DNA from: Cryphonectria parasitica EP155
Taxonomy: Eukaryota; Ascomycota; Sordariomycetes; Diaporthales; Cryphonectriaceae
DNA: 64,000 bases
NCBI RefSeq assembly: GCF_011745365.1
Contig: NW_024468912.1
Coordinates: 4,030,001 to 4,094,000, forward strand
Direction: 5' to 3'
Each line of letters opens with the position of its first letter. The first letter of the stretch is position 1. Made by a program: the position numbers and the translations under genes. The notes beneath the pieces are model-generated. The model saw only the letters and a list, made by a program, of their open reading frames with translations, made no database searches and was not told the origin of the DNA. Shown piece after piece: positions 12,036-22,760 of the stretch.

Positions 12036-15000
12036 GTGTGTGTGCGTAATTGTGTGCGTGCGTGCGTTTTTGTAAACTCGTATCTAACATAGGATGCAGG
12101 CAACACGCAAGGAAATATCATGCTCTTTGAGCCGACAACGTCAGAACACATATCTGCGAGAACAATTGATCAGATTGCGGTGACAGCGCTGGCACCATCA
12201 GCAGACTGCCGAACATTTGCTATTGGGTGAGCAGCACTTGTGTAACCCTTACCCCTCTCCTTTCAAGGGCGCATGCTGACCAAAAGTCCAGATACCAGAA
12301 TGGTTCCCTACTAATAGCGACTCTACAGCCGCGATTCACCATCTTGCATAATCTGACCACCTCCAGAGGCCCTTCGCCAATCGTAACGTTAAATTGGCAT
12401 GCATCATCGTCCCGTCAAAAATCGGACATGCTGGCCGTCCAGACCAACGACGGTGATTTGAGGGTCTGGAGTGTGTCTAAGGCTTACAACAGTGCAGACC
12501 CAGCCAAGGTTGTGAGAATTCTCAGAAAATCCGAAAATTACATTGCTGGGGCCAACTGGATGTCGTGGTCCAAGAACGGAAGAATTATTCAGTACTGCGA
12601 ATCGTGAGTCTTTGCCTCTCTCTGAAATAGCTGACATGAACGAGACTGACCATTTGTTTTAACCACAAAAAAAAGTGAGACCTTGTCTTGGGATGTCAGG
12701 ACTAAACATGTCACATATGATAAGATACCAACACTGGAGCATATCAAGGGGCTGGCAGTATATGGGCCAGGGGCAAGCCTCTTCACGCTCGGTGCAAACA
12801 ATACCGTGCAGCAGTTTGATCTAAATGCTCCCGCCGTGATGGTGGCCAACGTGCAGCACCCTGCCAACTTGCTCCCCCCGTCGCCACCAGTTTCGATTGA
12901 GGAGCAGGAGAAAGGAGCAACCGCGGCTTCTGACTCCGAGACGGGCTCCATCCAGATCAGCGCAGATATCTCCGAGAGCGACGAAGACCCCGCACCTCCT
13001 ATGGCTAGAATTGCGAGGGCAGGAACGATACATGCCCCAGATGAGGACCCGTACCGAACAGCGAGTCCTGTCTCGAGCCGGAGTGGTGTATCCGATGTGT
13101 CCTCGACCAGCTCGCGGACTCCTGGGCGCTACCAGGCTTCACTTCAGTCTCGCGGCTTGACTGACAATACCTACATTTCGACCGGCTCTTCGACTCCATC
13201 GTCCGCGGTCCAGGGCAAGGGCAAGCGGGAGAGCTCCTCGTACTCGACCAGCAGCCTGAGCTCGGTCTCCATGGGCTCCTCGACCAGCCGCCCGCGACAC
13301 AAGCCGTCCCGTCTCAGGAACGAGGTTCCCAGAAGTCCCGACGACGCCAAGGTGAAGGATCTGTTCAAGTTCACCCGCAGCCGTCTTAGTGACCTGGCCT
13401 ATAAGCGGCCGCCCATGGTGGATAACAGCCGCCTGACAAACGACGATCTCCGCCGACAGATGCTATGTACCATCTTTGGGTGGACCAAGGAGGCTGAGGA
13501 CCTCGTGCGGGATGAGATGAGCCGACACCCACAGGGCACACCCACTCGGATCCTCCTCGCGAAGTGGCTAGGCGATATCGATCCCGATATCATGGCCACG
13601 AGTTCCGAGAACATGACATCGTCGGATTGGATGCTCTTGGCGCTGAGTGGCATCGGTGGCACAGCGGCACAGCACAAGCTGGGCCAGGCGTACGTACAGC
13701 GACTCCTCGAGCAGGGCGACATCCACTCGGCGGTCACGATTATGATTGGTATGGGAGATCAGACCGATGCCATTGAGATTTACATCTCTCACAAGAGATT
13801 CCTCGAGGCATTGATCCTGACCTGTATCTGCTTCCCTTCTGTCTGGGAGCGACAGGCGCAGATTGTCAGAAAATGGGGGGAATGGGCCGTTCAGCACGGT
13901 CACCAACAGTTGGCCATCCGATGGTAAGTTGCAGCGGCAGTAACCCTGAGAAAATCCTCCTTCTCTCTTTGATTTTCATTACTGACGAGACATTAGCTTT
14001 GCCTGTACTGAAAAGGAGTCGTCTGAACCTTGGGCGTCGCCTTCAGCACAGCAGATGGCTTTCCAGAACATCAACGTGGCGGTGACTGCGAGCCCCAGCA
14101 TCCCCGAGATCCTGAGCCCCCCTCTGTCACCACCTGGCTTGAACCGCGGACCTCAACGGAGCATTGCGAAGACGTCTGCCCTCAAGTTGATCACATCCTT
14201 TGGAGAGCAAAGTTCCAAATCCAAATTCTTCTCAAATAACGATGGCGGCCAGACTCCCATTGCTGCTGGTGTCACCCCGATCGCCGAGTCTGCTGTCTCT
14301 CCCAGAGCGGAGGAGATGTCCAGTGCCTTCCTCAAACCGTCCAACCGCAGTGCCTTCACCACTCCGACGACTGCACGGCCACAGGGCAACTTCAATCGAG
14401 GACGACTCCCCTCCATTGGTGAGATGCCGAGCGACAACAACCTGCGACACACGGCAAAACTCAGCGGGAAGCCCGCCCCTGGCATTGAGAATCTTACACC
14501 GCCACTGGATGCTGCCTCTAGGCACGGCCATGGTCATACCCGCAAGAGATCCACTGATGATGGGAACCTCTCCAAGGGCCTGTCTCTGCAGCGTGCTGCG
14601 ACTGCCAGCCCGATGATGATGAGGGATACCCCCCGCAAAAGAGAGCCGGCACCGCCTTCCCCGGGCCCCGAGTCCCAGGCAGCTCTCTTGGCAAGTGGTC
14701 GCAACAGCCGCAACGGGCCTCGTGAGCGCATGCCAAGCGGTCTCGAGCTTCAGCTTCAGTCCCTCGATGATGCCGTCTCTGGCAGCGATGTGACCTCCCC
14801 AGAGCAGTCTGTCTCGTCTGCTCGCTTCCACTGGCCATCCAGGCGCCGCGGCCCAGGCTCCATCTCGAGCGCTGCTTCGGGTGCACCTTCTGGTATCTCC
14901 ACCACATCCAGCAACAAGCAGCGCGGCCACGGCCAGAAGACCCTGGACGACTACATCAGCAGTATCGAGGCGGCCAAGCTGCGCCAGCAGAACAACTCCC

Positions 15001-16943
15001 GCGGCCAGAGCAGGGATGGACGAAGCAAGACCCGTGACAGCAGCCGGACGCGCACCGCAGGCTCCTCCCAAGAACAGTCCACCGACGACCGCGGTCGCAC
15101 TTCGTCTCGAGGATACACTCCTAGGGGTGGCAAGCGGTCTCCCAGGTCTCCTGTTCCAATGTCTCCCGAGGATCTTCTCAACCTGAGCCAACCCGGGTAT
15201 GACGAGCATGGTGATGAACCGGCCAGCGCCCGCAAGGCAAGCACTGTTCGGGCCTCCTCGAAGAGCCGGACCCGTCGGGACTCGAGCCGCGATGAGAAGA
15301 GAAATCTTGCTCCCATTGAGATCCCTCGTGGCCGGAGCAACGGTCCACAAGGATCGCGGCCTCGGTCCCCAACCTCTCCGGTCCCCATGTCAGCTGGTGG
15401 TGTCCAGCATTTCCAGGGCTCTGAGGACGAGGAGGATTACAAGAGAGCCAAGGAGGAGCAGGCTCGGTTCCGCAGCAAGGCTAGGTCCCGTGGTGGCAGC
15501 AAGTCCCGCGAGCCCTCACCCAACCAGGGCGTTCGCGACCACTCTGAGAGCCGTCACCGTCAAGAGCACAACGGCTCTGTTGAGCACAGAGTGAGGACCC
15601 CCGGCGTCCACTTCGTCAAGGACAGCCACGCTGGCGACCTGAGAGCCATGAAGGATGAGCGCCAGCTCAAGAAGGAGGCCGCAGCCCGCGAGCTCGAGGA
15701 GCGCCGCAAGTCTCTTGCCAAACGACCCCTTGCGCCCCCGATCCCTCACCCTGACGAGCTGTCTCCTGCCCTCTCCGCCGTCTCTGGCATGAGCATCCCC
15801 CGTGCGCCCACTGCGCCCAACGACTTTGAGCTCCCCAGCACCACATTTGTGGAGCCCAAGCAGCTGCCTCCTCGAAGCCGCACTGCCGACCCCGAGAGGC
15901 GAAGCATGTACGCACAGCAGCCCACGCGTCCCGTCATTGGCCTGCCTGCAACTCCCAAGGCTTTCCGTCTGGTCATGGACACGCAGAAGCCCTTGAGCCC
16001 CGAGGAGCCTGTACCGCCAATTCCCCTGACCTTTGCGCAGGCTACGTCGCCGCAGTCGCCGCACGCGTCTCACCAGACCAAGTCGCCCAAGAAGGACGCC
16101 TCGTCTCCAGGCGCGGGCAGTGCTGGACTTACATTGCTGCCCTCGACGGTATACCAGCCGCCGAGTCGGCCGGCCATCCAGCGCTGCGTGTCCGCGCCGC
16201 CAGAGGAGCCTGTTCCCCCACAGGCGCTCCAGGGCTACGGCCACGGTGTGGGCAGGCTCGCGAGAGGCAACTCTCTGAGGAAGCTGAGCACGCCTGACGC
16301 CCACTCGGGGTTCAGGCGCGCTGTTGATGATAACGATGTCATTGTTGACCAGTCCAACAACAACAGCCGCCCTTCACACGATGACCAGGTGCCTCCTCCA
16401 CCTCCGCCCCCGCCCGTCCTGAAGGAGCTCCAGCACCTTGCCATCCCTCCCCCGCCTCCTCCCGCTCCCTTGCCCTTCGTCCATGGAGGCAAGGCCCCAG
16501 TTGTATATGGTGGTAAGACCTCGGGTTCCATTGAGGTCGTCATGGACAGCGATGATCAGGCCCCCCCTGAGCACAGCGTGATTCCCCTCACCGAGACAAC
16601 CGTCCCTGTCATCCCGGCCCCCGCGCCGCCGTCCTCCCGCGGTCACCATCGCGGCCGCAGCAGTGTGGACAACAGCATCGCCGGCCGTATTTCCCGTGCT
16701 ACTGAGCGTCTGCGAAGCTCGTCACGTAGCAGAAACAACTCGAGCGTCGTCAGCCGCACCAAGTCGCCCATCGAGGTTGGCACGCCTGCGCCCTATGAGA
16801 GCATTCCCATGCCTGGACATAGCAAGTCGGGAAGCATCTCGGGCCCGCCAGTCAGCTTCCACAACCGCGAGCTGAGGAGCCCGATTGACGGGCGGCCGCT
16901 CAGGGACCTCCCTACTGGGATGAATCCTGGAGACCTCATCTGA
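11544..16943 (+). CDS. Large WD40-repeat protein with long disordered C-terminal region
   Basis: Five exons, 11544-11967, 12100-12226, 12292-12603, 12676-13923 and 13997-16943, give 1685 residues. All four introns have GT donors, AG acceptors and consistent phases; the first carries a TA microsatellite. The N-terminal ~430 residues form a WD40 propeller, with blades such as GQTAIVWDIMSGEEVARF and GDLRVWSVSK. A Ser-rich linker follows, then a helical segment (about residues 590-720) resembling the alpha-solenoid found after propellers in scaffold proteins, including LFGWTKEAEDL-like and IYISHKRFLEALIL stretches. The rest (about 730-1685) is Ser/Pro/Arg-rich and probably disordered, with two poly-proline blocks near 16399-16475. 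Role unknown; I infer a scaffold. The propeller-plus-solenoid order recalls Gemin5- or Sec31-like proteins, but I cannot assign orthology. The start is the first ATG giving a full first blade. Confidence 0.87.
12000..12035. repeat. (TA)n repeat inside intron 1 of the WD40 gene
   Basis: TA dinucleotides with one CA interruption, passing into a GT/GC-rich tail. They lie between the donor at 11968 and the acceptor ending at 12099, so they are spliced out. Confidence 0.92.
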
Positions 16944-19184
16944 GGCGGACAATCTCTTTTACCTGTTTTCTTTCCTCTTTTTCCTTGCTTCGATTTCCAT
17001 TTCTCCTTCTTTCCTCCCTTGCAGTCTGCATCTGCTTGATTTGTGTGTCTTTCTTTCGAATTTTGCTTTTTTTCTTCCTTTTCTGTTCGCTTCGAGCATG
17101 GCGGCTGGCGTTCTGACTTTGTTGTCTACACCGCATTCGATACCAAAATTTCTTTGATGACGACGGAAGCTCGAAAGGGAACAATGGACACGTGGTTTCT
17201 TGAAATGTTGAGACTCGTGATCTTGCCACTCCTCCCAGAGTTTTGTTTGATTTCTTTTTTTCTCCTCTTTTCTTGCACTTGTTTTCAGGGCAACAAACAC
17301 AGTTTGGATCTTTGTATAATTCTCAACATTCCTTTTTACATACTTATATCTCTCTCTGCATGGCATATTTTACCATTTTTGATCCCTTCCCCTGTCTTGT
17401 CTCTTATCTCTCTCACACATTCTCATACTCGGAATGGTTCTTCTTCCTCAGCTTGGAGGTCTTAACGAAGTGACGAAATCGGCGGCTAGAGGGGTCAGGA
17501 CGGCTGTCCGGCGGTCCTGCCACCCACCCACCTCTTGCTATCCTAATGATCCCTTTTCCCATTCATGACTTGATGACGGAAGGGAAGGCTGAAAGAGAAG
17601 GATGGAAAATGAAGATGGCAACAATGGACGGCAACAGAAACGAGACATATATATTCTGGAGGAACCACAAAATGACCGACCACCACCACATTCTTGAAGC
17701 CCCCCCCCCCCCCCAACAACACAAAATCAAACAAACAAAATTCTCAAATCTCAACTCGGGTCTGATAAATGCTGCCTCACGGCGTCTTCTATCTTCTGGA
17801 AATCTTTTTCCCATCGTTGTCGAGTTTTTCAACGATGTTTATTTCTCTTCAACTCTTCTTCATTCGCGCAAGACCAAGTAATCCTTCAGAGGAGGCAAAA
17901 GGGGACGGCAGATATTATTAGGTAGTAACTGTTAGTTTGCAAAGCAGAATACAATGATTGATTGGATTTTCTATATATAAAACCACCATGTGTTTTGCAA
18001 TGTGTTAGATGCGACGTTGTTCATTTAAGTCTGATGTCCTGAAGTTTTGGAGCGCAGGTGTGTTGCAAAAACCAAAAAAGAAATAGTAACAGGAGTCAGC
18101 TCGAACAGGTGGCCTCTGCAAAAGTTTCGATACTTAACAGGATTCACTACAAGGCCCTATAGCGCCCCTACAGCTTCAGCGCATGCATGCGCCTAACTGA
18201 ACATGCAACATGAAGAAAGAGAGGACCCAACAAAAAGACATCGAGAGGAGAAGGAGGATGTCTACTACAAGATAATAGCGAGAAAAAGAAAAGAAGAAAA
18301 AAAAAAAATAGGAGTTGACAGCTCCATCTCATTGCACTACCCCAAGCCCACGACCGTGTGATCCAACACGCCGCGCAACAGTGAAGACGCCTCTGCAGAG
18401 TGAAACCTCCCTCAAGAATCGTCTTCGTTGCTTCAGGCCACAAGCACAGCATCGCTGGTTACCCGAGCGAGTGGGTGGCCGCTGCCGCGCTCGCGCTGGG
18501 CACAGTCGGTGGGGTTCTGATGGAAATGGAATAGCGCCGATGAGAATATTGTGTGTCTCCATCCCGGTTAAGCCATTACAGCTAGTAATTTTAGTTTTTC
18601 AAATGATTTATATAGCCAAGCACTTTGCTTAGTCATTCGGTCTGGGCTGCACGCCTTTTGGGGGTATGGAATTTGAGTTGGCTCCGCGTTTATCGAATAT
18701 GGTTAATTGATGATTTGATATTAGTCTTTACTTTCTTTTTCTTTTTCTCAATCTTTTTTTTTTCTTTCTGAAATCTGGTGGTCCTTTCAAGATTTTTTTT
18801 GGGTCAATCACGGTAAAAGTTCAGGTGTAGAAGAAGAACGGACGCTGCTGCGCATGCACTCGAACCCTGACGCAACTTCAACTACTAGAACTGGCTCTCT
18901 CGACCTCAGCCCTCGGCCTGCTGCATCAACGACAGCAGCAACAGACAACGGCAGCACCACACCAACTGCTTGTTGTTGTCCACCATCTAACATAACAGAT
19001 ACAGCCATGATGGACAGCTGATAAGGGACAGCAATTGCCACAGAAAAGCAGGCAGCATCCCACGAATGAGGCCCTCTGATCAGGTGCGGCGGCGTTGACG
19101 ATCCCAAGCCCTCAACGGCCTTCCTCCTCCTTCTCCTCCTCGTCCTCGACCTCCTTCTTCCTTGAAACGCAAACACAGCCGACC
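16944..19184. other. Intergenic region, WD40 gene to GPI15
   Basis: The first ~500 bases are T-rich and look like 3' untranslated and terminator DNA of the WD40 gene. A C run lies at 17700-17714. T-rich tracts at 18730-18800 precede the GPI15 promoter. No coding potential is recognised. Confidence 0.6.
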
Positions 19185-20093
19185 ATGCTCACGACATCAC
19201 CACACCTCGAGGTCCGGCGGCCCTCCCCGACCACCGCCGAATTCACAGTAACAACCAGTCCGCCAGCGACCATCTCCAACCGCCTCCTCCTCGGCATCGT
19301 CTTCCTGCTGCGGCTGCTCCTGGCGCTCGCCGTCCTGCTCCTCCTGCGCGCGACATGGACGCTCCCGCCGCCTACGGAATATAGCACGACCACCACTACC
19401 CACGCGAGAACACCAGGCACTGTCCTCGGCAGCGGACACAATGGCAGCACCGTGCCACAGGCCCATTATTCCTACCACAACCACAACCACCACCACCACC
19501 ATGACGGCAACGTATACCATGCGCCCACGACAACAGCATCAGTACCAGCACCAGAATCACTAGCGCCCATCCCTCCCCAACCAACCACCCTCCTGACCCC
19601 GGCCTGGCTCCCCTACGCCCTCGCCCACCTAGCACGCACCCCACCAGGCCGCGCCCTGACCTCCCTCCCGTCCTCGGCCTCGCTGCCCCCCTCGGCCCTC
19701 TACGCCCTCTGCGCGGCCCTCCTCTACCTGACCACCCTGCGCGTGCACACGACCGAGTCCCTCCTCGTGCTGCGCGGCCTGGGCGTGCAGACCAGCTCGA
19801 CGGGCGGCTCGTACCTGGCCAGCTGGCGCGCCGGCACGCGCTTCATCCCCACCGAGAAGATCCGCGACGTGCTGATCAACGAGGCGTTCCGCGGGTTTGG
19901 CGTGCGATACTACCTGGTGGTGGTGGTGGACGGCGAGGACGATGTCGTCGTGGTCTTTCCGCGGCTGCTGCCGGGGCGGGGGATTGTGGAGAGGGTTTGG
20001 AGAGGGGTGAGGGGGTGTTTGTGGGAGCCGCCTGAGGGGGATGGGATGGTGGCGAGGAAGGTGGTTGAGGATCGGGGAGGGAGTCATGGATAA
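19185..20093 (+). CDS. GPI15: GPI-GlcNAc transferase subunit PIG-H/Gpi15
   Basis: Single exon, 302 residues. The C-terminal PIG-H domain is clear: TESLLVLRGLGVQ, then RFIPTEKIRDVLINEAFRGF and VRYYLVVVVDGE, ending near VVVFPRLLPGR. Gpi15/PIG-H is an ER-membrane subunit of the complex that moves GlcNAc from UDP-GlcNAc to phosphatidylinositol, the first step of GPI-anchor synthesis. Two hydrophobic segments, LLLGIVFLLRLLLALAVLLL (about residue 30) and a second before the PIG-H domain, fit the family hairpin. Between them is an unusual Asn/His-rich tract. I chose the ATG at 19185 because MLTTSPHLEVRRPSPTTAEF resembles family N-termini; an in-frame ATG at 19095 adds 30 Ser-rich residues. The gene converges on PUS3 with about 160 bp between stop codons. 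Confidence 0.93.
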   Translation: MLTTSPHLEVRRPSPTTAEFTVTTSPPATISNRLLLGIVFLLRLLLALAVLLLLRATWTLPPPTEYSTTTTTHARTPGTVLGSGHNGSTVPQAHYSYHNHNHHHHHDGNVYHAPTTTASVPAPESLAPIPPQPTTLLTPAWLPYALAHLARTPPGRALTSLPSSASLPPSALYALCAALLYLTTLRVHTTESLLVLRGLGVQTSSTGGSYLASWRAGTRFIPTEKIRDVLINEAFRGFGVRYYLVVVVDGEDDVVVVFPRLLPGRGIVERVWRGVRGCLWEPPEGDGMVARKVVEDRGGSHG

Positions 20094-20251
20094 AAATAAG
20101 AGGACAAGCTGTACATGCTGAAAAAGGGGTTGGCGACGGGCTACGTATAATTTCTTTGGGTGGGTGAACGGTTGGCCCTGGAAATATGTATATATGGCTT
20201 GCTATTATAACCGGCAATTAGCTGCAATTGTGTCTAATGACCATCCTCCAT

Positions 20252-22267
20252 CTAGTCATCTCCCCCTCCAGTCTCCATCTTGCTGCTCTTCTCTGCCTTG
20301 ATCACCTCCCTCCAGTTCCCCCTCGCCCTCATCTCCTCCGCATCCTTGAACCCTTTCCTCTGCGCCCACCGATCATTCAGCTCCTCAGGGCTCGCAATCA
20401 GGTCCTTCTTGAGGACCGGCACATAGGCCCCCACGAACCGCGGGCCATTCCCCCCTTCGTAGACCCGCGTGCTCCTCGCATTCAGAAACCTAGCCTCCAC
20501 CGAGCCCTTCTTCACAACCTCTCCCTCGGGCACGCGGTCCATGTCCGTCTTTTGCGAGACCAGATCCACCAGCCGGTTGGCGAGGATCTCGTCCATCTTG
20601 CGCTCCCGCCAGTAGGACCACAGATCGCTGGCCAGCCCAGAGGTGCCGTGCAGGTTGAGCGGGCTATCGCCCTCGCCGCCGACGGACAGCCAATCCAGGT
20701 CGTCTCCACTTCCTGCTGGTGATGGTGGTGGTAATATGGACCCTTCGGTCGTCGCAGGGCTATGTGCCGCGGCCGCTGTGCCGTCGCGCCCAAACACGCA
20801 GTCCCACAGCACCAGCGGCGCATCGTCGGCCAGCACGTAGTTGGGCCGCCTTGGGTTGCGGCCGACGTCGAGGAGCTCGGCGACGGTGGCGGGCGGTTCG
20901 AGGCCCTGCCCGACGAGGAAGAGGACTGCGACCATGCAGCGGATCTGGTGCCACAGGAAGGCGGAGCCGCGGACGTGGAAGTAGTAGACCTTTGGGTAGC
21001 GGTTGGTGGGGGCGACGAGGCCGTCTTCGCCTTGCGAGGACGAGGAGGAGGAGAAGGACGAGGAGGAGGAGAAGGACGAGGAGGAGGAGAAGGACGAGGA
21101 GGAGGAGAAGGACGAGGAGGAGGAGGAAGAAGGGTTGCGGAACTGGGGGCCTGTGAGGTAAGGGAGGGACGTGTCGACGCCGTCCACCTCGACGATGTCG
21201 GCCTCGTAGATGCGGCGGACAAAGTTGGTGATTTGCTTGGACGGGTCGACCTTGCAGAAGTTGCGGAAGTCATGGAGGCCTTGGAACATTTTTGCTGCCT
21301 GGCGCATCGCGTCGATGTCGAGCCAGCCGTCTTTGGGTTTGGAGGAGGAGGAGGACGATGAGGATGATGATGATGGGGCGCGGCCGTTTTCTGTAGCCCG
21401 AGCTTTCTCGAGAAAGTTGGGGAGTGGTGAGAAGGCCGGCTGTGTGAAGAAATAGCGGTACTGCCTCTCGCGACAGCTGAAGCGTGCCGAGAACTCGGGC
21501 GGCGGGTTCGGACACCAGGCGTAGACTTTGATGTCAGGGGGCAGGATGCGGTTGAGCACCTTACAGTACTGAATCTCTTGCTCCACGGGGAACGGTGTGT
21601 CGTCTTCCTCTTCTGCTTCCTCCTGCTCCGCCTCCTGTGCTTCCTGTTGTGGCGAGGCCTCGGTCATCGTGACATCCTTGTTGTCACCGTCACCACCCTC
21701 ACCTCCCGTCGTCGTAGACACACCACCGGCCTGCTGGCCCTCCACGACGGCCTTCTGCTTCTTGTCCTCCTCAGTCCTCCTCCTCCTCGCAGGCTTGTTG
21801 CTCCTCACCCGCAGCGCAACCACCTGCCCAAAAGCGCTCACCCCGCGGTCCGTCCGCCCGCACTTGGAGTACTCGCACACGTTCCAGTCGACCTCGTGTG
21901 GCCTGTCTGGGGCAGGGAACACAAGGCATGCCCGCACGAGGGCCTTCCACAACTCCTCCTCGATCGTCGACAGGCTGCCTGACGACTGGTACTCGAAGCC
22001 GTTGTAGTTCTTGCCAATGTACGCGAGCTTGAGCGCTATGAAGCGCGTCGTGTACTTGGAAGGGTCCAAGGGTTTGGAGGACTTTTTCGCCTTCTTCTTG
22101 GCGGGCTGGTCTGGGTCGCCGCCATCCTCTTGGGCGAGGAGGCCTGTGGGTGGTGCTGTGGATTCTGGGAGGGCATCATTGGTGGTGGGTTGGGAGGCCA
22201 GCTGGGACTCGAGCTCTTTCACCCTCCTTATGAGCTCTTCCTTGGGCCACTTGTTGTAGTCAGTCAT
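20252..22267 (-). CDS. DEG1: tRNA pseudouridine(38/39) synthase, Deg1/Pus3 type
   Basis: One exon, 671 residues from the ATG at 22267. It isomerises uridine to pseudouridine at tRNA positions 38/39. The TruA-like fold is visible: FIALKLAYIGKNYNGFEYQS, then CGRTDRGVSAFGQ with the catalytic Asp (about residue 140), FSCRERQYRYFF, FQGLHDFRNFCKVDPSK and FHVRGSAFLWHQIRCMVAVL. The N-terminal coiled segment MTDYNKWPKEELIRRVKELE is typical of fungal Deg1. Two low-complexity insertions interrupt the domain: an acidic/Gln stretch before motif II and a Phe/Ser repeat from an 18-bp minisatellite. An in-frame upstream ATG at 22462 adds 65 Arg/Ser-rich residues that look like a mitochondrial presequence. 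It diverges from the Rho-like gene, 493 bp away. Confidence 0.93.
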   Translation of the reverse strand: MTDYNKWPKEELIRRVKELESQLASQPTTNDALPESTAPPTGLLAQEDGGDPDQPAKKKAKKSSKPLDPSKYTTRFIALKLAYIGKNYNGFEYQSSGSLSTIEEELWKALVRACLVFPAPDRPHEVDWNVCEYSKCGRTDRGVSAFGQVVALRVRSNKPARRRRTEEDKKQKAVVEGQQAGGVSTTTGGEGGDGDNKDVTMTEASPQQEAQEAEQEEAEEEDDTPFPVEQEIQYCKVLNRILPPDIKVYAWCPNPPPEFSARFSCRERQYRYFFTQPAFSPLPNFLEKARATENGRAPSSSSSSSSSSSKPKDGWLDIDAMRQAAKMFQGLHDFRNFCKVDPSKQITNFVRRIYEADIVEVDGVDTSLPYLTGPQFRNPSSSSSSSFSSSSSFSSSSSFSSSSSFSSSSSSQGEDGLVAPTNRYPKVYYFHVRGSAFLWHQIRCMVAVLFLVGQGLEPPATVAELLDVGRNPRRPNYVLADDAPLVLWDCVFGRDGTAAAAHSPATTEGSILPPPSPAGSGDDLDWLSVGGEGDSPLNLHGTSGLASDLWSYWRERKMDEILANRLVDLVSQKTDMDRVPEGEVVKKGSVEARFLNARSTRVYEGGNGPRFVGAYVPVLKKDLIASPEELNDRWAQRKGFKDAEEMRARGNWREVIKAEKSSKMETGGGDD
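21039..21110. repeat. 18-bp minisatellite in the PUS3 coding sequence
   Basis: Four near-perfect copies of an 18-bp GACGAGGAGGAGGAGAAG unit, continuing degenerately to about 21131. On the minus strand each copy encodes Phe-Ser-Ser-Ser-Ser-Ser in frame, so copy-number change keeps the reading frame. The tract lies just before the last conserved catalytic-domain segment. Confidence 0.93.
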
Positions 22268-22760
22268 CTTGACGACTGAAGTCAATGTCCTCCTGAGAAC
22301 CAAGACGGGCCAGAACAGGAAGAGCGGGCGTATGCAGGAGGAGGATGAGGACTGCCACAGAGGCGAGGAGGATATGCGTCTGCGGTTGTGTATGAGGAGT
22401 TGGACGGAGGTTTTGAGTTCATGCCATGCTGTGCCGTGACTACTTATTCTGCGTGATTTCATGCGGGACTTCCTCCACTCATCCTATAAAAACGCTGTTG
22501 TGAGGGTTTCTCAAGCAAAGGGGATTATTTCTGCGGCTATCATGTGTTGCGAGAGATGGACAAACAGAAGTGGTATTAGTACTGTGAATTTTACAGTACC
22601 TTGTACCATGTAGTACAGCGTAAAATTCTTATCGATAAGAAGCTCCCCCTCGGATCATATACTGTCCCTCTTTCTTTTCTGCAGACAACAACGAATGACC
22701 CGCCTCCACTATCCAATCACACAAATTTCCAGCATATCATCAGAAACAAGCAGCATCTTT
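22268..22760. other. Divergent promoter region, PUS3 / Rho-like gene
   Basis: This 493-bp spacer serves two divergent genes. Its left part encodes the optional N-terminal extension of PUS3. A TATAAAA element lies at about 22486-22492, and a cluster of TAGTACTGT / ACAGTACC elements at 22575-22618. Confidence 0.5.

Noticed and set aside
14232..15350. 372-codon open frame antisense to the WD40 gene
   Set aside because: It mirrors the G+C-rich disordered coding region of the sense gene, has no recognisable domain, and is explained by third-position bias.
15516..16304. 262-codon antisense frame in the same gene
   Set aside because: Same explanation; Arg/Gly/Leu-rich composition is the complement of Pro/Ser/Ala codons.
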